64,000 nt of DNA from an uncultured Blautia sp. (GTDB lineage: Bacteria; Bacillota; Clostridia; Lachnospirales; Lachnospiraceae): the NCBI GenBank assembly GCA_934364795.1, contig CAKRMK010000016.1, positions 9,378 to 73,377 of the forward strand, read 5' to 3'. The notes under the pieces were generated by a model. The model was not told where the DNA came from and made no database searches. It worked only from the letters and a program-made list of their open reading frames with translations. Positions 1-8,585 of this stretch are shown one piece after another; within the stretch, counting starts at the first letter, position 1; the number at the start of each line of letters is the position of its first letter. The translations under genes were made by a program, and so were the position numbers.

Positions 1-1739
1 ACGGACGTAGAGGAGCTCTTGATGTAAGAGGATCTCTGGAAGACCAGACAATGAACATGGCCAAATCCGTTAAGGCTTTATATGAAGAGAATTTAAGATA
101 TTCCAACGGTGAGCCGGTAAAGGTTGTTATCGCTGATACTACAATTGGCCGTGTTGGTGAGGCTGCTGCTTGTGCAGACAAATTCAGACATGAAGGTGTT
201 GATATTACAGTAACTGTTACACCTTGCTGGTGCTACGGTGCAGAGACAATGGATATGGACCCACAGACAATCAAAGCTGTTTGGGGATTCAATGCAACTG
301 AAAGACCAGGAGCTGTTTACCTTGCTTCCGTTCTTGCTACACATGCACAGAAAGGTCTTCCGGCATTTGGTATTTACGGACATGAGGTTCTGGATGCGGA
401 TGACACTGAGATGCCAGAAGATGTTAAAGAGAAAATGTTAAGATTCGGTCGTGCAGCAGTTGCAGTTGCAACTATGAGAAACAAATCCTGGCTGCAGATC
501 GGTTCTGTTACAATGGGAATCGGTGGATCTATCATTGATCCTGATTTCATTGAGTCCTATCTTGGAATGCGTGTAGAGTCTGTTGACGAGGTTGAGATCA
601 TTCGTCGTATGACAGAGGGCATCTATGACCACGAAGAATTTGACAGAGCTATGAAATGGGCAAAAGAAAACTGCACCATCGGATTCGATAAGAACCCACC
701 GGAACTTCAGATGTCAGAAGAGCAGAAAGAAGAGCAGTTCGAGTTTGTCGTTAAGATGGCAGTTATCATCCAGGAACTTATGAATGGATGCGATAAACTG
801 GATCCGAAATTCTCTGAAGAAGCAATCGGACATAATGCCATTGCTGCTGGTTTCCAGGGACAGAGACAGTGGACAGACTTCTATCCGAACGGTGACTTCG
901 CAGAAGCTATGCTGAATACTTCCTTTGACTGGAACGGAGCAAGAGAGCCATATATCCTTGCTACAGAGAACGACGTACTCAATGGTCTTGGAATGCTGTT
1001 CATGAAACTTCTTACAGGCCGTGCACAGATGTTCGCAGATGTTCGTACATACTGGAGTGCTAATGCAGTTAAACGTGTTACAGGATATGATCTTGAAGGC
1101 GTTGCAAAAGAGAACGATGGTATCATCCATCTGATCAACTCTGGTGCATGCTGTCTGGACGCTTCCGGTGTTGTTAAGGATGAGAACGGCGAAGGCGTTA
1201 TGAAAGAGTGGTGGAATGTTACTGAAGAAGATCAGAAAGCCATCATGAAAGCTACTACATGGAACGCAGCTGATAACGGATATTTCCGTGGCGGCGGATT
1301 CTCCTCCAGATTTGAGACAAGAGCTACTATGCCAGCTACTATGATCCGTCTGAACCTTGTAAAGGGACTTGGACCGGTTCTTCAGATCGCAGAAGGATGG
1401 ACTGTAGAGCTTCCAGAGGATGTATCTGATACACTTTGGAAACGTACTGACTATACATGGCCATGCACATGGTTTGTACCGAGATGCGATGGCAAAGATG
1501 GCGCATTCAAGTCTGCATATGATGTAATGAATAACTGGGGTGCTAACCACGGTGCAATTTCCTATGGACACATCGGAGCTGACCTGATTACAATGTGCTC
1601 TATGCTTAGAATTCCGGTTTGCATGCACAATGTACCAGAAACTGATATCTTCCGTCCGGCAGCATGGAATGCATTCGGTATGGATAAAGAAGGCGCAGAC
1701 TTCAGAGCTTGCAAGAACTACGGACCTCTTTACAAATAA
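1..1739 (+). CDS. fucI: L-fucose isomerase, 3' part (5' end lies outside the window)
   Basis: The enzyme interconverts L-fucose and L-fuculose in the cytoplasm, the first committed step of fucose breakdown. The frame is open from the window edge. Codons before the ATG at 51 encode [16 protein letters not shown], which continues the conserved FucI N-terminus (DGRRxGVRxSLEEQTMNMAK in E. coli), so the ATG at 51 is an internal methionine and roughly 10-15 residues are missing upstream. Family landmarks are [21 protein letters not shown] (here [12 protein letters not shown]), [10 protein letters not shown], the metal ligands E (966-968, ATEND) and D (1038-1040, FADVRTYW), the late H (1548-1550, GANHG) and the terminal NYGPLYK. 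It is probably the last gene of an upstream operon, since a strong terminator follows. Identity is very secure. Confidence 0.97.
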   Translation, partial: GRRGALDVRGSLEDQTMNMAKSVKALYEENLRYSNGEPVKVVIADTTIGRVGEAAACADKFRHEGVDITVTVTPCWCYGAETMDMDPQTIKAVWGFNATERPGAVYLASVLATHAQKGLPAFGIYGHEVLDADDTEMPEDVKEKMLRFGRAAVAVATMRNKSWLQIGSVTMGIGGSIIDPDFIESYLGMRVESVDEVEIIRRMTEGIYDHEEFDRAMKWAKENCTIGFDKNPPELQMSEEQKEEQFEFVVKMAVIIQELMNGCDKLDPKFSEEAIGHNAIAAGFQGQRQWTDFYPNGDFAEAMLNTSFDWNGAREPYILATENDVLNGLGMLFMKLLTGRAQMFADVRTYWSANAVKRVTGYDLEGVAKENDGIIHLINSGACCLDASGVVKDENGEGVMKEWWNVTEEDQKAIMKATTWNAADNGYFRGGGFSSRFETRATMPATMIRLNLVKGLGPVLQIAEGWTVELPEDVSDTLWKRTDYTWPCTWFVPRCDGKDGAFKSAYDVMNNWGANHGAISYGHIGADLITMCSMLRIPVCMHNVPETDIFRPAAWNAFGMDKEGADFRACKNYGPLYK

Positions 1740-1784
1740 TCAGAATTTAACAATTTCTTTCTTTCAATAAAAGAGAGTATAAGG

Positions 1785-1811
1785 GAGCGGGATTTTTGTC
1801 CCGCTCTTTTT
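1785..1811 (+). terminator. Rho-independent terminator of fucI
   Basis: An 8-bp perfect GC-rich stem (GAGCGGGA/TCCCGCTC) is followed directly by a run of Ts. It lies 45 bases after the fucI stop and closes that operon. Confidence 0.93.
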
Positions 1812-1943
1812 GTGCAAAGAAATTACATGAGAATTTCCTGTTGAGGGAAGAGATACTTGTTTTACGGGATTCATTTTAGGGAAAATATTTTCTGGAAAAT
1901 GTAGGAATTTGTTGCAAATCAAGGAAATTTATAATAAAAACGG

Positions 1944-1971
1944 TTGCATCTTTTTCGTGGTGTGATAAAAT
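1944..1971 (+). promoter_or_regulatory. Candidate promoter of the SH3/repeat protein
   Basis: TTGCAT and TAAAAT hexamers are separated by 16 bases, about 50 bases before the start codon at 2020. The hexamers are imperfect and the call is moderate. About 50 bases further upstream sits a perfect palindrome, GAAAATATTTTC (1881-1892), that could be an operator. Confidence 0.45.
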
Positions 1972-2019
1972 GGAAAAAAGTATCAAAGGAAGAAAGAAGA
2001 TAAGGAAAAGGGGAAGGGT

Positions 2020-3258
2020 ATGAAGAAAAAGCTGGGAATATGGCTGGCTGTGCTTCTTACTTTTTGCATGTGCACCGTTGTCTGGGCAGATGCAGGTAAG
2101 TCACAGCAGGTTGATTATAAAACAGATTATTATATGATTGTGGAATCACCTGATGGTGGGGTTGACATGTATACAGAGACAGATACCAGCAGCCCGAAAC
2201 TGAATGATGAACTGATTCCAAATGGAACTGTGATTCATGTAGAAGGTGAAAGTAAGGACGATGCCGGAGAAATCTGGGCATACGCACAGCTTCATAATGT
2301 GTTCGGATTTTTTGAAGAGAATTATCTGAAGCCAGCTACCCTGGCAGAAGCGGTTGCATCAGAACTGCAATTATTTGGCAGCGAAGAGGTAAATTACAGC
2401 ATTACTGTAAATGCCAAAGAAGATGGCTCCGTATCATTATACAAAGGTCCGGGAAAGAAATATGGAACCGTTTCCGGCGGCTGTAAGATTGCAAATGGTG
2501 AGAAACTTTATATTGATACAGAAGTCGATACAGGCAAGGATGGTGTATGGGGACATACATCTGCAGGAGAAGTAGAAGGCTGGGTAAATATTGGAGAAGC
2601 TACGAATACTCAGGAGACTACTGTAGAGTTAGTCCCGGAATCTTCTACAGAGAATGTCAGAAATGCTGAAAGTATTGCTGAAGAAGCAACAGCAGAAGAA
2701 GCTTTAGCAGGAACCAAAGAAGCGCAGACGCCGACCCCGGTACCTACAAATACCAGCACACCAACTCCAAAGCCAACTGCGACTGTTGCGCCTACAGAAG
2801 AACCGGAAGAAACTGCGACTCCTACTCCGGAACCAACGAATACCAGCACACCAACTCCGAAGCCAGAAGAAACCAGTACACCGACTCCAGAACCAGAAGA
2901 GACAGCTACTCCAACCCCAGAGCCAGAAGAAACCAGTACACCGACCCCAGAGCCAGAAGAAACCAGTACACCGACTCCAGAGCCAGAAGAAACCAGTACG
3001 CCAACTCCGGAAGCTACAGCTACCAGTACTCCAAGCCCGGAGCCTACTGAAACAGTGGCACCAACAGAAGAGCAGCAGCCATCTGTGTCAGCAGCACCTT
3101 CAGAATCTGCTGATCAGGAAACATCCAGTGAGAATGTTGAAAGCAGTTCTAATGGAATGAGTAATATTATCTGGATTCTGATTGTTGTGATTGTGATTGG
3201 TATTGCAGTTGTGATCTGGCTTCTTAAGAAAAAAGGAAACAACAAAGAGAATAATTAA
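2020..3258 (+). CDS. Secreted SH3-like protein with Pro/Thr/Glu repeats and C-terminal membrane anchor
   Basis: Function is not recognised. Residues 1-24 form a Sec signal peptide ending near VWADA. Residues about 35-107 and 125-193 look like two SH3b-type domains (Y/W-rich, with G-W/F-x-N/E-x-x-Y patterns such as GFFEENYLKP and GWVNIGE). Residues 237-350 are a low-complexity stalk of PEPEETSTPT-type decapeptides. Residues 382-402 are a hydrophobic helix followed by a lysine-rich tail (KKKGNNKENN), so the protein is probably held in the membrane by its C-terminus with the SH3 domains displayed through the wall. There is no LPxTG motif. The start is supported by a purine-rich stretch just upstream. 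It is flanked by terminators and is monocistronic. A cell-wall-binding or envelope-sensing role is inference only. Confidence 0.8.
   Translation: MKKKLGIWLAVLLTFCMCTVVWADAGKSQQVDYKTDYYMIVESPDGGVDMYTETDTSSPKLNDELIPNGTVIHVEGESKDDAGEIWAYAQLHNVFGFFEENYLKPATLAEAVASELQLFGSEEVNYSITVNAKEDGSVSLYKGPGKKYGTVSGGCKIANGEKLYIDTEVDTGKDGVWGHTSAGEVEGWVNIGEATNTQETTVELVPESSTENVRNAESIAEEATAEEALAGTKEAQTPTPVPTNTSTPTPKPTATVAPTEEPEETATPTPEPTNTSTPTPKPEETSTPTPEPEETATPTPEPEETSTPTPEPEETSTPTPEPEETSTPTPEATATSTPSPEPTETVAPTEEQQPSVSAAPSESADQETSSENVESSSNGMSNIIWILIVVIVIGIAVVIWLLKKKGNNKENN
2863..3012 (+). repeat. In-frame tandem 30-bp coding repeats
   Basis: About five near-identical 30-bp units encode the decapeptide PEPEETSTPT or its A-for-S variant. 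Third-position differences between copies (ccg/cca, act/acc) show they are diverging under coding constraint. They form part of the Pro/Thr stalk, and copy number is likely to vary between strains. Confidence 0.85.
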
Positions 3259-3283
3259 AAGATCAGATTTTAAATGATTGTAC

Positions 3284-3322
3284 AGGAGGAGTTTTTCATT
3301 ATTGAGAAAGTCCTCCTTTTTT
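3284..3322 (+). terminator. Terminator after the SH3/repeat gene
   Basis: AGGAGGA pairs with TCCTCCT around a second stem (TTTTTCA/TGAGAAA), followed by a T run. Confidence 0.9.
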
Positions 3323-3334
3323 ATACAGCAAAAT

Positions 3335-3368
3335 AAAAACTCCACCAGAGAAAGCCGGTGGAGTTTTT
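3335..3368. terminator. Second, bidirectional terminator serving fucU on the minus strand
   Basis: A perfect 12-bp stem, AAAAACTCCACC/GGTGGAGTTTTT, has A and T runs on both sides. It can end transcription from the left and the convergent fucU message from the right. Confidence 0.88.
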
Positions 3369-3440
3369 GCATAGGAGGCTGTTTAAAAACAGCAAGTTTG
3401 TAATAATTATTTTAAATCCTGTTTGAAAAATATCCTGAAA

Positions 3441-3884
3441 TCAGTTATTGATAACAACACCCTTCTGAAGCATTACATTGGCATAAACTGCTTTCTCGCC
3501 TGTTGCGATAATGCAATATGCTTTCTTTGCTTCTTCGTAGAATGCAAAACGTTCAATGTTTCCAACTGCTTTGGCGCCACGCTCATCATGTTTGGAAACG
3601 ATTTCTTTGTATGTATCCCAGATTGGAGTCTTTACAGGATCTCCAGGCATAACTTCCATTAATGTAACTGGTTTTTCTACATAAGAGTCAAGCGGGATAA
3701 CGGTAAGGATGGCATCCAGAAGCTCTGGTACCCCATGTCCGTCGCAGCGTACAACAACTGCATCTTTACCCATAGACTCTACAGGAAAGTTACCATCTGC
3801 AATAACGATACGGTCACTGTGACCCATCTCACATAATACCTTTAAAAGCTGTGGTGAAAGTATTTCCGGAATTCCTTTTAACAT
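3441..3884 (-). CDS. fucU: L-fucose mutarotase (RbsD/FucU family)
   Basis: The enzyme interconverts alpha and beta anomers of L-fucose so that the anomer used by FucI is always available. It is 147 residues long, against about 140 for E. coli FucU. It shows the family N-terminus MLKGIPEILSPQLLKVL, the catalytic histidine in EMGHSD (residue 22), the IADGNFP strand, and the C-terminal FAFYEEAKKAYCIIATGE with the conserved tyrosine. GGGAGA lies nine bases before the ATG. It is separate from fucI and divergent from the aldolase operon, so it may share control with either. RbsD is the alternative family member, but the FucU-specific C-terminus favours fucose. Confidence 0.93.
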   Translation of the reverse strand: MLKGIPEILSPQLLKVLCEMGHSDRIVIADGNFPVESMGKDAVVVRCDGHGVPELLDAILTVIPLDSYVEKPVTLMEVMPGDPVKTPIWDTYKEIVSKHDERGAKAVGNIERFAFYEEAKKAYCIIATGEKAVYANVMLQKGVVINN

Positions 3885-4031
3885 AATATTGATCTCCCTT
3901 CATTCATGGTCAAAACAGCCAGTTATTTATATGTGCTATAGCTGTTTCGAAAATATTCTACTCTATAGATTAGCGTGCTTCTGACAATTTTTCAAGGTAA
4001 AATTTTACACAAATAGTTGAAAAATTTACTG

Positions 4032-4086
4032 TTGACAGAAAGGGGGGGAAGCGTTAATATGAACTTAAACGGAAACGTTTCGGTTT
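4032..4086 (+). promoter_or_regulatory. Promoter with overlapping palindromic operator of the aldolase/kinase operon
   Basis: A consensus TTGACA (4032-4037) and TAATAT (4055-4060) lie 17 bases apart. A 20-bp imperfect inverted repeat at 4067-4086, with perfect core GAAACGTTTC, begins about where transcription should start. The central CG within a palindrome is typical of LacI/GalR operators. The operon encodes a LacI-family regulator as its second gene, so autoregulation is likely. Catabolite (cre) control is possible but the flanks fit that consensus poorly. Confidence 0.8.
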
Positions 4087-4137
4087 CTGAAAAACAGAAG
4101 ATGCATTGCCTGTACAGACAGGCAGAAGGAGGAGAAT

Positions 4138-4986
4138 ATGCCACTTGTTACATCCAAGGAAATGTTACTGAAGGCCCAGCAGGGAGGATATGCAGTTGGT
4201 GCATTTAATGCAGAGAATATGGAAATGGTGAAGGCTATTATTCAGGCAGCAGAGGAGCTGAAAGCACCAGTTATGATCCAGACCACCCCATCTACAGTGA
4301 AATATGGAACTTTAGAAACTTATCAGGCAATTGTTGCAGCAGAAGCTGCCAAGGCTTCCGTTCCGGTTTGCCTGCATCTGGATCACGGCAGCAGCTTTGA
4401 TCTTGCGATGAAAGCCCTGAAGGCAGGATACACATCCGTTATGATTGATGGTTCCAAGCTTGATTACGAGGGTAATATTGAAGTCAGCAAGAAGGTTGCA
4501 GATGTAGCAGCATCTATGGGTATTCCATGCGAAGCAGAGCTTGGCAAAGTAGGCGGCAAAGAGGATGATCTGGTTGCAGTAGCTGATACCAATACAGATC
4601 CTATGGAAGCGAAAGAATTTGCAGAGCGTACAGGTGTTACCTCTCTTGCTGTAGCAATTGGTACAGCACATGGTTTTTATGTTGGAACTCCTGTCCTTGA
4701 TAAGGAACGTTTAAGTGAAATCCGTAAGGTGGTAGATATTCCGCTGGTACTTCATGGTGCATCCGGTCTTAGCGATGAAGATGTAATGGACTGTGTAAAG
4801 AGAGGAATCTGCAAAGTGAATTTTGCAACAGAACTGCGTGCTGCATATTCCGAGGCTGTAAGAGAGACTCTTGAGGACGAGAAAGTATTTGATCCTAAGG
4901 CATATGGTAAGGCGGGAATTGCTGCAGTGAAAGAATTGGTAATGGCTCGTATGAAGGTCTGCGGCTGCGACGGTAAAGCAGAGTAA
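4138..4986 (+). CDS. Class II ketose-bisphosphate aldolase, GatY/KbaY-like (tagatose- or fructose-1,6-bisphosphate)
   Basis: The enzyme cleaves a ketose 1,6-bisphosphate into DHAP and glyceraldehyde 3-phosphate using zinc. It is 282 residues long. Visible motifs are CLHLDHG (catalytic D82, zinc ligand H83), EAELGKVGGKEDD (about 132-144), AVAIGTAHGFY (zinc ligand H178) and LVLHGASG (zinc ligand H206). The KVNFATELR segment and the tail GCDGKAE closely follow E. coli GatY/KbaY (KINVATELK, GCEGRA), so tagatose-bisphosphate is a real alternative to fructose-bisphosphate. An excellent GGAGGAG ribosome site precedes the ATG. It is first in an operon with a LacI regulator, FGGY kinase, GatD-like dehydrogenase and PfkB kinase, which would supply its substrate. 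Class certain; exact substrate uncertain. Confidence 0.92.
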   Translation: MPLVTSKEMLLKAQQGGYAVGAFNAENMEMVKAIIQAAEELKAPVMIQTTPSTVKYGTLETYQAIVAAEAAKASVPVCLHLDHGSSFDLAMKALKAGYTSVMIDGSKLDYEGNIEVSKKVADVAASMGIPCEAELGKVGGKEDDLVAVADTNTDPMEAKEFAERTGVTSLAVAIGTAHGFYVGTPVLDKERLSEIRKVVDIPLVLHGASGLSDEDVMDCVKRGICKVNFATELRAAYSEAVRETLEDEKVFDPKAYGKAGIAAVKELVMARMKVCGCDGKAE

Positions 4987-4997
4987 GAGGCATTTCT

Positions 4998-6005
4998 ATG
5001 GCAGCGACGATGAAAGACATTGCCAGGCGGACAGGTCTTGGCCTGGCAACGATCTCCTCTTATTTCAATGGGGGAAATGTAAGAGAGAAAAACCGCATCA
5101 AAATCGAAGAAGCCATCAAAGAGTTACACTATGAAGTAAATGAAGTTGCCCGTGGACTTAAGACAAATGCAACGAAAACAGTAGGCGTTGTTATTCCAGA
5201 GCTGAATAACGTATTCTGTGCAGAAGTTATCAGTGGAATGGAAGACATTTTGCGTAGTCATGGATATGCGGCCATTGTCTGTGACTGCAGGACAGATAAA
5301 GCTCTTGAGAAAGAGGCTGTGGATTTTCTTACAAGAAAACGAGTGGACGGAATTATTAATATGCCGGTGGATATGACGGGGGCGCATCTGCTTGAATTTC
5401 AGAGAACAGGAAAGCCCATTGTTCTTATTGACCGTATGATCCAGAATATTTCCTGTGACTGCGTGCTTGTAGACAATGAGAATGCAGCAGAGAAGGCTGT
5501 AGCCATGCTTGTGGAACAACATCATCATAAGATTGGGCTGATTGGCGGTCCAGATGAGGTTTTTACAGCCAGACAGCGTATGCTGGGATATATGAAAGCT
5601 CTTAAGAAGCATGGAATTGCAGTTGATGAGAAACTGATTTGTCATGGAGATTATACGATTCAGGGCGGTGTTCAGGCTGTGGAAGAGCTGGTAAGGGATA
5701 ATCCGGATATGACGGCTGTATTTGTAACCAACTACGAGATGACAATGGGAGCTGTGATAGGGCTGAATGAAATGGGGGTATCCATGCCGGAAGAGATTTC
5801 GCTGATTGGATTTGATAATCTTCCATTTGCCAGAGCCTGCAGACCTTCTCTTACCATAGTGTCGCAGCCTACAGAAAGAATTGCGAAAGAAACGGCAGAA
5901 ATCATGCTGGAACGTCTGGAAGGCAAGGAAGACCTTCCAGAGCATATCATACGGAAACTTCAGACAGATATTTTTGTGGGAAAATCCATAAGGAGACAAG
6001 GATGA
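4998..6005 (+). CDS. LacI-family transcriptional regulator
   Basis: This is a 335-residue DNA-binding repressor. The N-terminal helix-turn-helix (about residues 4-24: MKDIARRTGLGLATISSYFN) is followed by the hinge region and a periplasmic-binding-protein-like sugar domain beginning at KTVGVVIPEL (about 55). PEEISLIGFDN and the FARACRPSLTIVSQP region near the C-terminus are typical. It sits 11 bases after the aldolase and its last four bases overlap the start of the kinase (ATGA), so the two are translationally coupled. The palindrome at 4067-4086 is the obvious operator candidate. The inducer is probably an intermediate or substrate of the operon. Confidence 0.93.
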   Translation: MAATMKDIARRTGLGLATISSYFNGGNVREKNRIKIEEAIKELHYEVNEVARGLKTNATKTVGVVIPELNNVFCAEVISGMEDILRSHGYAAIVCDCRTDKALEKEAVDFLTRKRVDGIINMPVDMTGAHLLEFQRTGKPIVLIDRMIQNISCDCVLVDNENAAEKAVAMLVEQHHHKIGLIGGPDEVFTARQRMLGYMKALKKHGIAVDEKLICHGDYTIQGGVQAVEELVRDNPDMTAVFVTNYEMTMGAVIGLNEMGVSMPEEISLIGFDNLPFARACRPSLTIVSQPTERIAKETAEIMLERLEGKEDLPEHIIRKLQTDIFVGKSIRRQG

Positions 6006-7516
6006 GCAAAAACTATTTATTGGGAATCGACATTGGAACCAGTGCATGCAAGGTTGCAGTGTTTGACAGAGAAGGTAAGGTGATAGCTTCTGCCACAGGA
6101 GATTATCCTGTGTATTATCCTCAGGAAGGATGGGCACAGCAGAAACCGGACGAGTGGTGGAGTGTAGTTTGCAGTGCAGTCAGGAAATGTCTTGTGAAAG
6201 GGGATATTCCTCCGGAAGAGATTGCCGGTGTTGGAATTGACGGACAGAGCTGGTCTGCTATCGCTATTGATAAAGAGGGAAAGGTTCTGACTGACACTCC
6301 TATCTGGATGGATACCAGAGCACAGGAAATCTGCGACAGGCTGAATCAGGAAATTGGCAGTGATAATATCTTTCAGGTTGCCGGCAATTCTCTTCAGCCC
6401 TCTTATACTACAGCGAAAATTTTATGGTACAGAGAAAACCAGCCGGAAGTATATAAGAATATTTACAAAATTCTTCAGTCCAACAGCTTTATAGCTTACA
6501 GACTGACTGGCACTGTAACACAGGATCTGTCTCAGGGATATGGTTTACATTGCTTTAATATGCACACAGGTAAATGGGATGAGAAAATGTGTGAGAAGCT
6601 GGGAATCCCCATGGATTTTCTGCCAGATATTGTGCCATGTGACCAGGTTGTAGGAACTGTTACAAGGACTGCTGCAGAACAGAGCGGACTGGCAGAAGGA
6701 ACCCCTGTAGTGGCTGGAGGATTAGATGCTGCCTGCGGCACTTTGGGGGCCGGAGTCATTCATCCGGGTGAGACACAGGAACAGGGTGGACAGGCCGGAG
6801 GAATGAGCATCTGTACAGATACTTATAAGGCAGATCCAAGCTTAATACTGGGCTTTCATGTTGTTCCAGGCCAGTGGCTGCTTCAGGGAGGAACTACCGG
6901 TGGCGGCGGTGTAATGCGCTGGTTTGAAAGAGAGTTTGGAGAGTTTGAGAGAAGCCAGGAGGAGAAAACCGGCAAATCCTCTCTTACCAGGTTTAACGAA
7001 ATTGCAGAAGCAATTCCGGCTGGAAGTGACGGAGTTGTTTTTCTTCCATATATGTCCGGAGAACGTTCACCTATCTGGAACCCATATGCAAAAGGCGTAT
7101 TCTATGGACTTGATTTTGCAAAGAATAAAGGTCATATGTTGCGTGCCTGCATGGAAGGTGTTGCATTTTCTCTGCGCCATAATCTGGAAGTGGCAGAGAA
7201 TGCAGGAGCCAGTGTAAGTGTTCTTAGGGCTATGGGAGGTTCGGCAAATTCACTTCTCTGGACCCAGATTAAGGCAGACATAACGGGAAAGACTGTTGTA
7301 GTGCCTGCGTCTGATACGGCGACCACTCTTGGAGCGGCAATTCTCGCTGGTGTCGGAGTAGGATTTTATAAAGATTATGAGGAGGCAGTGTCCATGACTG
7401 TTAAGGAAACCCGACGCCATGAGCCTGATCCTTCAAATAAAGAAGTTTATGACAAAGCATACCGTGCATACAGAGATTTATATGATTCTTTGGAACATAT
7501 GATGGTGCGGCAGTAA
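6002..7516 (+). CDS. FGGY-family carbohydrate kinase, xylulokinase-like
   Basis: This is an ATP-dependent kinase for a sugar, ketose or polyol. It is 504 residues long with the two-domain FGGY fold. The N-terminal phosphate loop is GIDIGTSACKVAVFD (8-22), GQSW follows at 81-84, and a candidate catalytic aspartate is D242 in GGLDAACGTLGAG. GGTTGGGGVMRW, FLPYMSGERSPIW and AMGGSANSLLWTQIKADITGK are conserved ATP- and substrate-side segments. The specificity loop differs from classic xylulokinase (IWMDTRAQ; IDGQSWSAIAID), so I do not assign D-xylulose. With a GatD-like dehydrogenase, PfkB kinase and ketose-bisphosphate aldolase, a hexitol or ketohexose substrate fits better than a pentulose, but this is inference. 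It overlaps the repressor gene by four bases. Confidence 0.88.
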   Translation: MSKNYLLGIDIGTSACKVAVFDREGKVIASATGDYPVYYPQEGWAQQKPDEWWSVVCSAVRKCLVKGDIPPEEIAGVGIDGQSWSAIAIDKEGKVLTDTPIWMDTRAQEICDRLNQEIGSDNIFQVAGNSLQPSYTTAKILWYRENQPEVYKNIYKILQSNSFIAYRLTGTVTQDLSQGYGLHCFNMHTGKWDEKMCEKLGIPMDFLPDIVPCDQVVGTVTRTAAEQSGLAEGTPVVAGGLDAACGTLGAGVIHPGETQEQGGQAGGMSICTDTYKADPSLILGFHVVPGQWLLQGGTTGGGGVMRWFEREFGEFERSQEEKTGKSSLTRFNEIAEAIPAGSDGVVFLPYMSGERSPIWNPYAKGVFYGLDFAKNKGHMLRACMEGVAFSLRHNLEVAENAGASVSVLRAMGGSANSLLWTQIKADITGKTVVVPASDTATTLGAAILAGVGVGFYKDYEEAVSMTVKETRRHEPDPSNKEVYDKAYRAYRDLYDSLEHMMVRQ

Positions 7517-7530
7517 GGAGGTATTCTAAG

Positions 7531-8580
7531 ATGAAAGCAGCAGTTGTAGTTGCAAATGAAGACGTACAGTATCAGGAGATTGAAGAGCCACAGGCAAAAC
7601 CAGGATGGGTTAAAATTAAAGTAAAAGCATCTGGAATCTGCGGTTCTGATGTTCCACGTGTATTAAATCACGGAGTTCATTTCTATCCAATTGTTCTTGG
7701 ACATGAATTTTCCGGTGATATTGTAGAAGTAGGAGAGGGTGTAACTAAGGTAAAAGTTGGTGACAGAGTATCAGGTGCACCGCTTCTTCCGTGTATGAAA
7801 TGTGATGACTGCCAGAATGGTAATTTCTCTTTATGCAAGCATTACAGCTTTATCGGTTCAAGACAGCAGGGAAGTAATGCCGATTATGTGGTAATTCCGG
7901 AACAGAATGCAATCCCATTTGATCCATCCATTTCTTATGAACAGGGAGCAATGTTTGAGCCATCTACAGTTGCTCTTCATGGACTTTTGCAGAATGATTA
8001 TCAGGGTGGCCAGTGCGTGGCAATTTTAGGCTGTGGAACAATTGGAATTTTTACCATGCAGTGGGCAAAGATTTTTGGTTCCAAGAAAGTTGTAGTATTT
8101 GATATCAGTCAGGAGCGTCTTGAACTTGCGAAACGTATGGGTGCAGATGCCGTAATTGACACTACCAAAGAAAATTATATGGAAGAGGCTATGGCACTTA
8201 CCGATGGTAAAGGTTATGGCTATGTATTTGAGACTGCAGGACAGGTACCGACTATGCATATGGCATTTGAGCTTGCTGCCAACAAAGCTCATGTATGCTT
8301 TATTGGTACACCTCATGCAGACCTTACCTTTACACCAAAGCAGTGGGAGAATATGAACCGTAAGGAATTTAAGCTGACAGGTTCCTGGATGTCTTACAGC
8401 TCTCCGTTCCCGGGAAAGGAATGGGAACTGACAGCACATTATTTTGCTACAGGTCAGCTGAAATTTGATCCGGGATTTATTTATCGCAAAATGCCTATGA
8501 GCCAGGCACAGGAAGCATTCCAGTTATATAAGACTCCTGGACTTGTAAAAGGCAAGATTCTTCTGATGAATGAGGATTAA
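7531..8580 (+). CDS. Zinc-dependent polyol (phosphate) dehydrogenase, GatD-like
   Basis: This is a medium-chain dehydrogenase of 349 residues. Catalytic zinc ligands are C37 (GICGSD) and H58-E59 (LGHEFSG), probably with E143. The structural-zinc cysteines are at 88, 91, 94 and 102. The NAD(P)-binding loop is ILGCGTIG (165-172). The C-terminal segment LTGSWMSYSSPFPGKEWE closely matches E. coli galactitol-1-phosphate 5-dehydrogenase (GSWMNYSSPWPGQEWE). The likely reaction is oxidation of a hexitol, or hexitol phosphate made by the preceding FGGY kinase, to the ketose form. No PTS genes are seen, so unlike E. coli gat the phosphate would have to come from the kinase. GGAGG lies 9 bases upstream of the start. 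Confidence 0.88.
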   Translation: MKAAVVVANEDVQYQEIEEPQAKPGWVKIKVKASGICGSDVPRVLNHGVHFYPIVLGHEFSGDIVEVGEGVTKVKVGDRVSGAPLLPCMKCDDCQNGNFSLCKHYSFIGSRQQGSNADYVVIPEQNAIPFDPSISYEQGAMFEPSTVALHGLLQNDYQGGQCVAILGCGTIGIFTMQWAKIFGSKKVVVFDISQERLELAKRMGADAVIDTTKENYMEEAMALTDGKGYGYVFETAGQVPTMHMAFELAANKAHVCFIGTPHADLTFTPKQWENMNRKEFKLTGSWMSYSSPFPGKEWELTAHYFATGQLKFDPGFIYRKMPMSQAQEAFQLYKTPGLVKGKILLMNED

Positions 8581-8585
8581 ATATT

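Noticed and set aside
2863..3012. CRISPR-like direct repeats of 30 bp
   Set aside because: The repeats are head to tail with no spacers and encode an in-frame decapeptide, so they are a protein repeat.
4067..4086. Catabolite (cre) site for CcpA
   Set aside because: The core AAACGTTT fits, but the outer positions differ from the cre consensus on both sides. A LacI gene in the operon is the simpler explanation.
4017..4208. Short plus-strand reading frame over the operon leader
   Set aside because: It spans the promoter and operator and overlaps the aldolase start in another frame. It has no ribosome site and no recognisable protein features.
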